From Schistosoma mansoni (taxonomy: Eukaryota > Platyhelminthes > Trematoda > Strigeidida > Schistosomatidae), in assembly GCF_000237925.1 (NCBI RefSeq), contig NC_031495.1, forward strand, positions 59,083,115 through 59,147,114: a stretch of 64,000 nt of DNA, given 5' to 3'. Below, one piece after another: positions 47,394 to 60,030 of the stretch. The position numbers and the translations under genes are program-made. The notes beneath the pieces were generated by a model. The model ran no database searches. It was not told where the DNA came from and saw nothing but the letters and a program-made list of their open reading frames with translations. Position 1 is the first letter of the stretch. Every line of letters begins with the position of its first letter.

Positions 47394-47823
47394 TGTAGTA
47401 TCAGTTTATATGTTAAGCCCACATACTTCATTCTAGCTTCTGGCCAAGCTAATTCACCTATATATTATGAGTCATATTTTGATCTTGTTAATTATTCGCT
47501 TATTAACCTTGACTACCTTTTTATATGAGCGTATATGTGTACCCTTCGTATCCTATTCATCATATGTCTGTCATTCGTTTTTGTCTGATTATAAATATTG
47601 AGTAATGCTTGCTCATAGCGAGTTGGCTTCCCAGCCATCTCCACTGTGCATCATCTTTGCTTCGCTCGCTTATACTTGCTCATGTGCCCACAGCTTTCTG
47701 GTCTGCATCATTCATCAATAAAAATGTAGTTGCCGCTTCCTTTTGCCTTCTGATTTTATACACCGTTAAGATTTGTATAATAACGGTTATCGAAGTGAAC
47801 TATTATTGAAGCACGGCACTACA
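47394..47823 (+). mobile_element. Intact solo LTR (430 bp)
   Basis: The ends are TGTAGTATCAG and CGGCACTACA. The target duplication ATCG is at 47390-47393 and 47824-47827. It has a TATA box (TATAAATA, about 47590) and a polyadenylation signal (AATAAA, 47717-47722) in LTR order, fixing the plus orientation. The 66-codon ORF inside is not a gene. Confidence 0.9.
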
Positions 47824-48039
47824 ATCGAATATATTATCCTTTTCTCAGTCCAAATGTATTATTCAGAAGACCCTAGCAGCAACCACTCACTGTGACAACA
47901 GATTGACTCAGTATGGATAATGATATGACCTGATATATTAGGTAGTCACATAATGGCAAAAATGTTGGATGAGGCCTGCTACTCTAGTAGCACAGATAAG
48001 TGTACTATTGTAGAAAACTAAGAACTTAAGAAGAGAAGA

Positions 48040-48330
48040 CCAATTTATAGTGCTTCCATAGAATATGAAAACCATACATTAAATACGTCATTTGCACATC
48101 TTCGAGCAGCTGTCTCTTACAATTTTCACTGTTCCTCCATTCCTGTTGTTATTTTGATTGCTGTCAGTTTTCTTCTCTATTCTCTTTATTTCAATCTTTC
48201 TAATCTTATACTAGCATGCAGTCTACTTCCAAATGGAGCTACATACTACTTATATCTATCAACATAAATAGCATACTCCACACTATCACCAGTATAGACC
48301 TTAATCCTGGACATCTGTCATGTAATTAAT
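48040..48330. repeat. Dispersed repeat, unclassified (copy 2)
   Basis: Partner of 23735-23990; shares the TACTTATATCTATC(A/G)ACAT segment and flanking T/C-rich sequence. Confidence 0.5.
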
Positions 48331-49202
48331 GTTATGCTTGTAAGATCCAAACTAAGGTTTGAACTGAAGAATAACTGTCTAGGTAGTTTAGACGCGCGCT
48401 ATTGCCCAGTTGAAATCGGAACTAGGTGATTAGGTAAATAACGGATCTAAGCAAATATTACCACTCAGTTAATCAACCAATAATTGTTCACTCAATAATC
48501 GATCAATAGCAACAAATAAATGTTAATCTATCCTTTCTGGATAGATCAGATTCGTTTGAAAGATATTATTTAGTTGCTTTATAACACAGATTGTTTCCAA
48601 CTCTGAAAAAGTGCTTCAATTCACAATCAAAAAGGCACAATCTTTGTCATTGCAAGTAGCACAATCATAGGGAGAACAAATCAATATGGTTGCCGCCAAG
48701 ACTAAGTATCTACTAAAACAACATAAATGCAGTTCAGGAAGAAACATAGAAACTGCGCGAAGGAGTAAGAAAAAATAAACTATAATAAAATAAAAATATT
48801 ACCATCTCAAATGGCATCAAAAGGACCAACAAAATGTACAACTGAAGGAATCAATAACAACAAGTTGCAAATGTATGCATGGAGGGATTTTCACACACAA
48901 AACCTTCAAAATGGATCTTACAATGCTGCTTGGAGAAGTATATTTTTCGACCTTTGACAACTATGTAAAACACCAATATTTATCAACGTTATTTGATATA
49001 TCCCTTCTTCAGTATGTTAAGTCAAGTAGCTAAAATAAAACTGTGTAATCCCTAATGTAAATTTAAAATCACTAGGTGTAAACAAATAGTCAGCAACCAA
49101 AAAATACTTTATAGTAGAACACTCTATGAATTTGAATAACCAGTTAAGCTCTACACATAAAGGTTAATTTCTAAGTTAGTAACTTATTACTAATGTTTAA
49201 AT
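48331..49202. other. Intergenic upstream of gene 4
   Basis: AT-rich. CCCTTCTTCAG near 49010 weakly recalls the CTGAAGAAG repeat on the minus strand; too little to call. Confidence 0.4.
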
Positions 49203-49402
49203 AACATTACCAATACATGTCTACTGGATTAGTATGTCTGTAGCATAGATACAAATACCAATAAACATTTTGAGTCTTTCCAATTGGTTAATCAGCTCTA
49301 ACGATAACGTATGAGTCTCATAAAATCCTGACTAAGATACTGCAGATAATTACAGAGACCCTTAACATTTGAATTTAGTAGTCGGAGTTTAATTATATTC
49401 CT
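49203..49402 (+). promoter_or_regulatory. Putative promoter and 5' UTR of gene 4
   Basis: CAATACATGTCTACTGGATT and CCAATTGGTTAATCAG (a CCAAT box in both directions) match the gene 3 and gene 5 upstream blocks in order and spacing. GTCGGAGTTTAATTATATTC precedes the ATG. Confidence 0.55.
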
Positions 49403-52400
49403 ATGAATATGAAGTATATGGCACAAATCCTGCTAGTGATCTCGCTTATTATCATTAATATAAATTACAGTAAGATCATTTGTTAATGTTTCATTTCATT
49501 TATTGATGTTTTATGGTACAGAATGCAAATACATATCATGTGATTAAAATAATTATGCACAGGTTTTGAATTTACTATGCTTAGTGATTTCAATAATTCG
49601 ATAATTTATCTTGTTATTTATAGTTAACAGTCAGTTCAATAATAACTGGTAAGCTTGAATAGGTAATGATCAGAAGCTTTTCAGTTCCCTATGTACTGAA
49701 GTTAATGAATATATTATAACTGTAATAACATTATTATTAGCTTCAATAATTCTTCAAATTCATTTCGAAATATTTGGTCAATTGATGGACACTAAACTCT
49801 AAGCCTTAAAACATTTAATGTCACAGAAAGCTATTGTATATTTGTTTTGTGTAAAAATTTGATTTCGCGTTATTTTAGAATCATATTTCTATAAGTAACA
49901 GACTTAATTTTCTGGCATTTTTCAGTTCATTCATATAATAAGACACTAGTTACATTCATAAATTACTGACACAATATTAGAATTAACAATAATTGCTGTA
50001 TTCAGTACTATATAATTGGTCGTAGTAAGGATCTTTTTAACAATAATAAGACTGGTAGGTCATGGGTTCGAATATCGCGAGTGCAGGATCGTGGATGCGC
50101 ACTGCTGAGGAGTCCCATAATAGGACGAAACGGCCGTCCAGTGCTTCCAGGTTTTCCATGGTAGTCTAGCTTAAATGGACTCATGATTTCAACCATGAAA
50201 ATAAGTTTTGTGTTTATGAAAACTTTTATACGGTAAAATCCAAACAATATATATAAATAAGTCTATACTATAGTGATTTTTTACTAAATATATATTTGTT
50301 CTCGAATATTTCTGACAATTCTACTTCTATAATTTTTTCGACTGCACAATCTAAATACTTTACATGCATGGAGTTGCATCAAGAAGTAAATAGGAAGTGA
50401 GACGTAGTAATCGCTTCGGTGTTTCGATTAGGAATTGGCATCATTTCCTATGATATCGTTTGAAAGCTTTGTATTAAAAGTCAGAAGTAAATAATATAAC
50501 TGACTTTATCAGTTAGCTAGTAAGTAGGTGGCCTAGAGAAAATAATAGGCAACCAACTTATGTATAGTTTATTAGTTCAGATGTAAACTACACAGATCAT
50601 GGATTCCTGACTATTTTTTGAACCAATTTGTTTTCGACAATTCAAATTCCGACTTCAGCGTTCAAATAAAGAATCAGTGGTTTCCAAGCTTGCCTACACT
50701 ATAAAATTTAAGAACACCTATATCCGCAGTATCTCAGAAGTTGGTTAAAGAAACAGAATCTTTTATAAAATATTTTAGGAAAACTAGCTCAAATGAAGTA
50801 ACTTAACTGTCATTTGTCGTTATTAAGGAACAATTGCACTTTGCCTGTAATCACATTATTATTAAGCATATCCGAACTTATTAAGTAAGCTAAGATATAT
50901 AGATCATAATGTTTGACTACTGAAAAATTAATCAGTAAAAAAATACAAGCTACAATTTTTTTAAAAAAAAATTAAGTGTACGTAGAATACAAGTAGGTAA
51001 AATAAGTCCTGCGTCGAAAGATAAACTGTTAATTGGTTTTAAGTAGATTTTCAATTTACAAACTTTTGTTCCTCGAACTTTACTACGTTATATTATGTAT
51101 GGTGTACTGTGACCACTTTCATTCTCGGTTATTCATTTGTAATAGAGTAGATTTCATCAAAATTCTTAGTATGATTAGTATTATTATGTGGTTTCATGTT
51201 TTTGTACTCAATAAGTTCAATGTAATGCTATAAGGGTTGCAATCAAAGCACCGATTGAAGTGTTGAGATCTGTGAATAAACTAGATTATGCTACAAGATA
51301 TAAGAAAGAACGTCTTATCTCACTACGATATGGATTTGAAGTCTGTTTATATAATTACATTTCCAGAATTTATAAGCTGACCATTCTTGTATGAGGCTGA
51401 GCAACACTCATTCGTTTGAACTTTTGTTTCATTGCAAATAACACTGAAACCACGTAATAAATGTGAGTTATAGGTGATCCATCAAGCATTCTGTTATTTT
51501 CAAGTTGTTTTAATATCCATTTCGAATTTATCTGAAATTTTCACGAGGTCAAAATAGCCTTGGTAATCGATTGTCTTTTGGAAGTTTGTTATGTCAAAAT
51601 CTGAGGGGAATCTTTTAAGTCAGTTTATTATAACTATTGAAGTCTGTAAGAACTAATATTTGTCGAGAAAACAATTTCATTTGTTAAATTTATCGTAAAA
51701 AGTGCCTTATGATCTCACCTGTAAACTCTTTACTTTCTTTAAAACAGTTTTCGAAGTTTAAAAATGGAACTGCTACCATAATTAAGTGCAAAATCAAAAA
51801 TATGATTATAGGTGGCTCCCTAAGAGTACTGATCCACTTCCTATTATTTTATTGAACATTTCCTATCATATAAACACTCATATAAGTATCTTAATGTACG
51901 ATCATATAAGGTTTAGCACACATGTTAACTTACCAACTCTAGGTTGGTGATCAGCTTACTATTTGAGAAGTAGTTGTGGTATTCATTGTTGTATATATTA
52001 TACTCCAAAAATACTTAATTTACAAAGTTCACGACTACGACTGGTTAAATTGTCTATGGCCACAATACTTCATCACAAGAATTCCTATTTTTTGAGAATC
52101 GTCAATTTTTTGATATCTGAAGATGTACCGGTTTGTAAGTTCTAAAAATTACAAAAATTTGGGGAATAGTTTGCATCCAGCTATCCATTGTCAAGACAAA
52201 AGGTATCCTTATGTTGAATAGATTAGCCGAGTGGCCACATATCAAATTTCATCAATATAGTGTTGTCGACGTTTAAGGCCTGAAATCGGGACTCTAGTTA
52301 CTACGTTGTGATGGATCAATCACGTATTTGAGCCAGTTTAGTTCTGATAGATATGGTTTACTTCTCCTTGATGTTACAACTAATTAGTTCACTAAGACTT

Positions 52401-55400
52401 ATGACGTATCTACTGATCACCTTTCATTGGAAATAACAGGGTCATAAATATTATTTTAATGCTTTTACATTTTATTGAAATCACTAACCGATCTAAGTTA
52501 GGTAAACATTGAAAACCTGAAAGTGTTGGACGACGTTTTCGTCCTGGATGGTTGTGTGAGACCGGGAGCTCTTAGTTGTATTCTCGTTGCATTGTCGTGG
52601 ATGTACATTATTTAGTTGGTCCATACTAGAACTTAAAAGCCGTTCAATGCTTTCTGGTTTTTAATGGTTGTCTAACTTTTATCGGTTGTTAATTTCAATG
52701 GAATAAAACAATCTCCGCGACCTCATACTTACACTTACTAATTGACCAGCGGTATAACCTAAAGTTACCTACATTTGAATGCAAAATTGTTACTGTCATC
52801 ATAAATTTGGTTCGGAGATAGAACACCATGTCATGTAAGATAATAAAATATTGGTATACTCCTTTTCGCTCACTCTTTTAGCAGATAATTATCAATATGA
52901 GTGATAATCTGTCCTATTAGTTACCATGACATACTAATGGTGAAACAGATGTTATTTTCTTATCTTTTGATTTCAGATTTGTCTTTGGATTGTTATTCAT
53001 GCTTATTATGTCCAAATCCTTTCAACCCGTCGTCACCACTAGTACACAATTACAGTAATTGTAAATGGTGTGCAGTAAGTGAAATCAAAAAATATCCATT
53101 TCGGGGAATACTATTCCCTTACTGAATTATACTAAGTAATTACAATCTTACAAATGAAACTCGCTGAAGAGACCTAAAGTATTATACAGTACCTGGTGTA
53201 TAGACTTAAATACGTGCAAACAGACTAGTTGTGGATTCACTGTATTTCTGACATTATTTCTTTGAGAATGTAACTGCTTAACTATCTCCAAGATGTTGAA
53301 AGTTGGTTATTCTATTGAGATCTAAGAAAAACTTGACTGGAATGAAAATATTTTATTCGTGCCCTCTGATCATTTAAAGCGAAAAGCAATGTTACTGTGT
53401 TATCAATTGTTTACGCTTTGATCAACTGAATTTTATTAACAAGAAGGGTATGTCAAGGTTGTTGGATTTTATATTGGATATCATGTACTTGGATTAGTTA
53501 GACAATAATTTAAACCTTAAAAACAGTGGATAGTTATTTCGTCCTCATATGAAACTCCTCAGTAGTAAGGACTCACGATACAGTTACTTAGCAGAATTGT
53601 AGAGGTTAATTCTTCTCTATTTGAATCCAATAAATGATATCCCGTTAACTGAATATTTTAAGCAGGCCGATTCTTCTAGTAGTACTATGAGTTCGCTCGA
53701 GAATATTCAAAAGCCAAAGCACCAGTTGTTGGCAGAGTGCATTGGTAACAATTGATAAAATCCGCAAGCTCTCAAAAGACAACCACATTGGAAAACTAGA
53801 GAGTAAGAGTGAGTGTCAAAAAAAATCCACATATATTTATGTGTATTAACCGATTGTGGGTAAGTTATTGATTGGATGTGTAAACAACCAATGTGAGAAT
53901 AAATGCTAATAATGTGCAACATGCGTTCAATCAGACTCACAGATAATTTTACATAGTAGGTTAGATGTTTAAATTACAGCAAGTAGACATACAAAAACAA
54001 TATTCAATTGGCTTACTATAGCATCACTGAAAGGAGAATTTATATATTCACAACTTGATCGAAATTGAATGTAAACAGATGGATACCGACTCAGTGATCC
54101 AACGGTTAAAAGCTCATCTCACGACCTTAATTCCTAGGTTTGATATCTAGAATTTAATACTAAGGCGAAACATCCGTCCAGTGTTCTGTGATTCTAAATG
54201 ATTGTTTAACTAAGGTCAGTCTATGATGTAAACTATAAAATTTATTGACACTGTAGACTACTGATGCTGTCATAATGAACACTAAATGCGCAGAAACCTG
54301 TGTGCTTATAGACACTGTGGACAAATACAAGACCTCAAAGAATAAATAAGTCTGACAATCATTCGCGGATTTGTTCCCTTGATTTTAAATAAATGATTGA
54401 TTACCATAAAAAGTAAATGAATTTCATCCCATACAGTGATTTCAGTGATAAGTAATAGACAGTATAAGTGGCTTTAAAAAAATTCGTTTGGATTTGATTG
54501 ATTTAGCTTTTTACTGTATGTAAAAAGAAATGAACCAATTTTGTTGGATCTCTAAAAGTAAAACTAATATTGTATATGAAAATCTAACAGAACTAGTTAT
54601 CCCCATACTTTATTGATTGTTATTGTGATTTATGTATCAAGAAACATTACTGGATAATTTACCTAAATCATAGGTGTTAAAAGGTTGTTATCAAGCAGTA
54701 GATAACGTAAGTTCAAGTGTCCTTTCTACAAAAATTCTAAGACTTGTTACTAGAAACCGTGAATTGCACTATGCATGTAAGAACAATAAGACAGTGGAAA
54801 GGGATTTCTTTGATGCTAAGATAGACCATGATGATACCTGAATACACTAATATTTTTATTATTGATTTACATCGATTGACAGTGAGATTTATAAAATTAA
54901 ACTGAATAGTACTTGACATTAATGAATCCACAATTAAATACATGAACACAAATTTACATCACAAAAATTTAATGTCTATGACCATTAGGTGTATTTGATT
55001 CACTAGAATCATATAACCACACTTGTTATGATGTGATACTATGGGATCAACAATTTAAAAAAAAATTGATAACGTTCTAGTCCTTGAACAACATATCGTC
55101 AAGATAACGACTAGTTGTTATGGATGATTTGGTCATCTACAATAAATGTGTTTTTTGTGAATCTTGTACTTCTCGTAGACTAGAAGTGAAACATGTAGTT
55201 GTGATATTTATTAATAAACACTCAGCTATTTAAGTTGAATTCGTAACCTCTGATGAAATATGAGATTCGTTGCTTCATAAATTTGTAGGGGTAACCAGCT
55301 GAGGTATCTTGAATATTTATGGGATAGAATAACAATTTAAAACCTTTATAAAAGCATCTTATCACTGACTTTAGCTAACAAGTAGAATATCTAGCAGGAG

Positions 55401-56033
55401 AGATTAGAGATAAGATTAGGAAGATGATATATGGATAATACCGTTTCTTATAGTCAAAATATTCGCTTTTGAAACAGATACGCAAAAGTTTTTTCACTAC
55501 CACATTGATAGTATTTACAGATAACTGCACACTTAATGATGCCGTTTTCCTGTAATTGTAAATAGTTGTGAAGGTAGATTTTGACTGTAAAGTTGAGATG
55601 TGATATACTAAAACTGGAATTTGACAAAAAAACACATTGTTTGAATCGCTAGTGAACAAATTAAATATCTAATAGATTTTCCATGATACATTGACAGAAG
55701 AATGAAAACAAAGTAATATCCCACCATCTAATTCACATGTTTACCTGTTTTCAAGAGTACCCTTTGAACTATTTTTGTTGGACTAAAGTTGTATATCTAT
55801 CCACTTCTTCATGTCTTTTATTATAGAAACTTGAAGTTCCAGGTTATTCAAACCCGATCAGACAATGTACACCCAGATGTGACTTTGAATATTTCAGCAA
55901 AACATACCCCAAGCTTAGATATTATTGCTGTCAATATAGCTATTGTAACGAAAGTGTACAGATTCGAGCAATTAATCAAATACTATTAATGACTATTATA
56001 ACACCTATCTGCTTCTTTATTAATAAAAAGTGA
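49403..56033 (+). CDS. Ly6/uPAR-like three-finger surface protein 4 (complete, 3 exons)
   Basis: The exons are 49403-49469, 52977-53074 and 55827-56033 and encode 123 residues. The first 22 are a signal peptide; an in-frame ATG two codons in matches the start of gene 3. The junction codon AAT gives N23. Cysteines are at 28, 31, 34, 51, 54, 69, 73, 89, 90 and 95, the full Ly6/uPAR set. Sequons are NYS at 47 and NES at 96. The tail is hydrophobic from 107, interrupted by T-P, and ends N-K-K. This is the longest gene, with introns of 3.5 and 2.75 kb swollen by four decayed or intact SINE sites, yet all splice borders and the frame are intact. Polyadenylation signal AATAAA is at 56228-56233. Confidence 0.9.
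50054..50200 (+). mobile_element. Type A SINE 3' half with perfect hammerhead
   Basis: It starts at GGTAGGTCATGGGTTCGAAT (B box) and runs through the ribozyme to GGACTCATGATTTCAACC. It is sense in intron 1 of gene 4 and the best-preserved 3' half in the window, so probably a recent insertion. Confidence 0.9.
50099..50144 (+). ncRNA. Hammerhead ribozyme, perfect consensus, sense in gene 4 intron 1
   Basis: Stem I is GCACTG/CAGTGC, the core is CTGAGGA, stem II is GTCC/GGAC, then GAAA, stem III is ACGG/CCGT, and GTC cleavage falls after 50138. Every required base is present and all stems pair. Self-cleavage is inferred from the established consensus. Confidence 0.9.
52505..52700. mobile_element. 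Very decayed head-to-head pair of type A SINEs
   Basis: Left, minus: GAAAACCTGAAAGTGTTGGA and GTTTTCGTCCTGGATG. Right, plus: GTCGTGGATGTACATT and AGCCGTTCAATGCTTTCTGG. No ribozyme core survives. In intron 1 of gene 4. Confidence 0.6.
53500..53588 (-). mobile_element. Decayed type A SINE fragment
   Basis: TTATTTCGTCCTCATATGAA and ACTCCTCAGTAGTAAGGACT mark the hammerhead region on the minus strand. CTGAGGA and GAAA survive but stem I is lost. In intron 2 of gene 4. Confidence 0.65.
54085..54235 (+). mobile_element. Decayed type A SINE fragment
   Basis: GACTCAGTGATCCAACGGTT (A-box region), TTCCTAGGTTTGATATC (B-box region) and AAGGCGAAACATCCGTCCAG (hammerhead 3' half) appear in order. The CTGAGGA half is gone. 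In intron 2 of gene 4. Confidence 0.65.
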
Positions 56034-56310
56034 TGAAAAGATATGAACAGTACATTATTGAAATCAAACGTCTTCATAAGTTCACGACCCAATTTTCACA
56101 TATTTAATCATATGAAAAATGAATTTTATTTCTATGATTCATTTATGTATTTTGATTCAGCCTTTTTTATATTATTATATTTTTAAAAAATAATAATACC
56201 CATGATTATTTTTATATTTTTGTGTTAAATAAATCATTTACTAATTAAAAATGCTACATAATACACATGTGAGATAGATGCATATTTACATTCCATAGGT
56301 TGGTTATCAT
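56034..56310. other. 3' flank of gene 4
   Basis: AT-rich 3' UTR and flank with the AATAAA at 56228. Confidence 0.45.
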
Positions 56311-56369
56311 TTACATGTTTAATAAAATTACCATTTTCTTCAAAATTGATTGTTTTTTTGTACTACTCG

Positions 56370-56700
56370 ATTGCTATTTGACTGGTCTCTCGGTCTCCCA
56401 CATTATCCGGACGTTCCATGTACCCATATCTATTGTTGCTCTGGTTGTTAGAAGGGGCATCGCCCTTGTGACTTTCAAAAGAGCTCGGCTTTCATCATGA
56501 GGCGTCATAATTATTCCTTCAACTCCCAGGGCAGAGTTTAAATAGTTTGAATCATTTTTTTCTGGTTAGCTTTTTTTAGCGATTTAGTTGTTCTACGGGA
56601 TGGGGTCGCTAACCCGATGCCCAACCCTCCTCCTTTACCCGGGCTTGGGACCAGCAATAACTCTAGAAGAGCTACAGTCGGAGTTCCTGTGTACTAACAT
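56370..56700. repeat. Probable non-LTR retrotransposon tail, unclassified
   Basis: Base composition is unlike the surroundings (GGGATGGGGTCGCTAACCCG, CCTCCTCCTTTACCCGGGC). The sequence style is that of an untranslated end of a schistosome retroelement. No coding domain is seen and strand is uncertain. Confidence 0.4.
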
Positions 56701-56869
56701 TTATGTATTTAACTATAGATGAGTCTAAAGCATAAAAATATATATCACCAAAACTAATTAATACACTCAACCATTTAACCATTATGTTATGTCCTTAACA
56801 TATACGATTATCACAGTACAATTACCAAATTCAAATACGTTGACTTGTAAGACCAAATTAATGTTACAC

Positions 56870-57100
56870 ACACCAGTACGAGCAGCCTACAGTTTCGATT
56901 GATCCTTTTTCCGCCTAGCCTTGCCTGTTGTGTCTAGAACGCTAATCTCAGCCTCCAAGATACGAGTCGTATATTTCAAACATATTGAGTTTATATACAA
57001 ATAAATCTGACCATATCACACCATAAAGAAGAAAATAACATCTGTACAAGATGAAGCCCAAAAGTGGCTGTGATTGTGAAGGACTGTTACTAATAAGTTG
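56870..57100 (+). repeat. Dispersed repeat, possible LTR family (copy 1)
   Basis: ATTTCAAACATATTGAGTTT, ATCTGACCATATCACACCAT and GAAAATAACATCTGTACAAG recur in the same order at 63800-63994. TATA-like and AATAAA-like motifs would fit an LTR, but ends are not defined. Confidence 0.5.
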
Positions 57101-58146
57101 GGAATATCTCAAGAATATTAAATTGTGTGATAATAGTCAATAGGTCAAAAAAGTCTTATAACGAAAAGAATATGAATATACATATAATATAGTTACTTAA
57201 TTGTCATACAATAAGAATATTCGTGTAATTTCAGTCCACAAATAATTCCTAACGGTTACTGCTTATTCATTCCCGTCCGGATATAACACATTAGACTTCC
57301 TGAAGTTTTACTTTGTACAGAGTTGAATCATATATTTTATTATATACATTTCTCATAATTACTTTATCAACATTGTAGAATGGAGTTTCACTTATCTATT
57401 GTTAGACCAACCATTCCGTTTCATAAAATAATGAAATAGATGGAAGTAAGTAATCAAGTAAATCAATGGTTTGAGTTCAACTAGCTGACTGGGAGTAAGT
57501 AGCGCTAGTGGAGTTTCAAACGGTTAGAGTACATTTGTCATCTGGAATCGGCAGCATGATAAATACATTTAGTGAAATATAAAAGTGGCATTTAATTGTA
57601 TACATTAGCCATAAACATTCTAAATAGTAAGCGAATTCCTTAACACAGTCAATAATTGATTTTAGATAAAAAGTCGTCATTAACTGTACCTAAATTGCCA
57701 TTAGACCCATTAATACCTGAGTTTTTTAACGGTGACACTAAAGTAGTCAACAGATTTTTATTTCCTTATTCCTTCACTAGGACAATCAATATTACTGGGT
57801 ATTTAAAGTTTTAGACTCAGGCAAAAAATCAATTGCAAAAAATTTTTTTAAATGAAGTGAAATAATCAGGAACGCTTTCATTTTCCAGTTCAACATTTCA
57901 GTAAACCGTTATCACATTTTTCTGCAACCGAATCATGATAAAGATACGTTTTTAAATTTTGCTATTATCTGACTATAAGAAATCAAGTAAGAACCATGAA
58001 TTTTGTACGATTCTAAAAGGCCTCTTAATCTATGACTCTGGAAATAAACTGAGAAAACACTTCATTAGACTAGTGTACTGATAACTATCTTCACACAATT
58101 TCTCACATTATTTCCATCATTTTAAACATCGATTTCTGTAATTTTG
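57101..58146. other. Intergenic, nothing recognised
   Basis: AT-rich, no coding or repeat signal. Confidence 0.5.
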
Positions 58147-58245
58147 CATAGTTGAAATCACGGGCCAATGGAAGCTAGACCACTATGGAAAACCTGGAAG
58201 CACTGGACGGCCATTTCGTCTTATTGTGGGACTCCTCATCCACGG
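58147..58245 (-). mobile_element. Type A SINE 3' fragment, ribozyme truncated
   Basis: GGCCAATGGAAGCTAGACCA to GGACTCCTCATCCACG. On the element strand the 5' strand of stem I and the first bases of the CTGAGGA core are deleted. Confidence 0.8.
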
Positions 58246-59416
58246 ATGTTTCTGTAATCATGTTATGAAACACAGATATTTATGTTTAACATAAAATTCC
58301 AATATATTTTTTTCTATTACTTCTATTTATGTTGGTCGCTAATCAATTGCCCTTCTTGCTTCACTTAGTGATAATACACCCACTGAAATCATAGACCTTT
58401 AAGCTAAATTTATTTTGCACATAATTCAGCTTCGACAACCGCTTTTCTTCACAAACCACAACATATTTGCGTCATTATATGTGGCACTACACCTCCCCAC
58501 ATAATTATTTAAGTGTATTTGTGCTTACACACAAACAATGATTTCACATTTGTTTAGTTAGTACAGTTTTAGAAAAATGATTGTTATTCGCTGAAAACAC
58601 ATAACACATTATTATAACAGTATGAATGAACCACTAAGAACAATCAATCTTCAATTGACATGACAACAAAAGTTTCCAATTCATAACAAAATCTGTTTTA
58701 AGATGAAAAAAATGTGAAAGACTATTACCGTTTGTAAATCTCGTAAATTGTTTGATTTTCACTGTTTCCAGAATGGTTTTTCATGAAATACAACTGATGT
58801 TGATATTTTCGCCTACTCGAATTTCAAAGCAAAATATTGAATATTCAATACATTGTATTCTGAAAATAGTCACGTGAAACACATTTGTCAACAAGTTGTT
58901 CAGTCAATAATTTTAGTAATGTGGGCGTCACCTCACTGTTTCATATTGTGTTCAGATGTATCTTGATGTGAAATTTTGCAAAATAACAGAGTTGTATCAG
59001 TCTTGCATTACACAGATTGATGTTGATATTTTGATGTATCTAGTTTATTAGCGAGAACTCAGACGAAGCTGAGTAGGAATTAGATGATGTGACGAAGAGA
59101 TTTTCACGATTTTCACTTTCAAATTTGCACAAGATATTTGTTTACTTCTAGTGCTGTTATTTTCTGAACGATATTCTAATTTGTGTAGTTGTTGTGTAAG
59201 ACCTTGTGATTTGATGTCTATGTTTTCAGATTCAGCAAAGTAATTTCATTCTGGGCGAATTCAACATCGTGTGTGTGATTGTATCCTGAATAGTGTTTAT
59301 TCGTTTTTGATATGATTTGCATATACTTCAGATAAAGCATGGTGAAAATTAATCACTAAAGCATTTTCATCATTTAATTAACAAAGATGTAAACTCTCCA
59401 CTCTTCTAAACATCAC
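58246..59416. other. Intergenic, nothing recognised
   Basis: AT-rich, no signal. Confidence 0.5.
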
Positions 59417-59523
59417 TTACTTATTTACTTACCCCTGTTACTCCCAATGGAGCATAGGCCGCCGACCAGCATTCTCCAACCCACTCTGTCCTGAGCCTTC
59501 TTTTCTAGTTCTATCCAGTTTTT
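59417..59523 (-). pseudogene. RTE-like retrotransposon, extreme 3' fragment
   Basis: CTTACTTATTTACTTA tail, then CCAATGGAGCATAGGCCGCC and GACCAGCATTCTCCAACCCA. Same terminus as the copy at 42267. Confidence 0.85.
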
Positions 59524-59654
59524 ATTACTTTTCTAAACATACAAACCATGTATAAAGTAGTGAGAAATTCGCTTAATAATATTCCACCTTCTGGTAAGCA
59601 TTTATGAATTCCGTTGAGTTATTTTGTTGAAGGTTATTTAACGAATAATAATCG

Positions 59655-60030
59655 ATGGGTCTAGTTGTGACTGGTACTTTTTCAAGCCCACATGGGCTAT
59701 ACTAGCTTCAGGACAGACCAATTATTCATTCTTCTCAAGCCACATTCTGAACTTGTCACTCACTCACTTATTAACCCTAACTGTTTTTAAATGATCTCGT
59801 GTATTAATTGCTTGCCCTGATCATTACGTGGTTGTAACTTATCTTTGTCTGAATATAAATATTGAGTAACGCTTCATCAAAATGAGTTGCCTTACTCGCC
59901 TTTTCCGTGTTGGTTTGTTGTCCATCCGTTCAACGACATTCTCTGCTTCGCTTTCTCCACTTAGTTTCTCTGATTTTCTTTCCGGATCAATGAGTGTACG
60001 AAATATACGTATTCAAAATTCATTCTCATA
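59655..60030 (+). mobile_element. Decayed solo LTR, same family as 47394-47823
   Basis: CAAGCCCACATGGGCTATAC, CTTATTAACCCTAACTG and the TATA segment GAATATAAATATTGAGTAAC align with the intact LTR in plus orientation. The polyadenylation signal is mutated and the ends are not clear. Confidence 0.65.

Noticed and set aside
47609-47809. 66-codon ORF with hydrophobic segments
   Set aside because: Lies wholly inside a solo LTR with defined ends and target duplication; the similar ORF at 3536-3733 is the same LTR.
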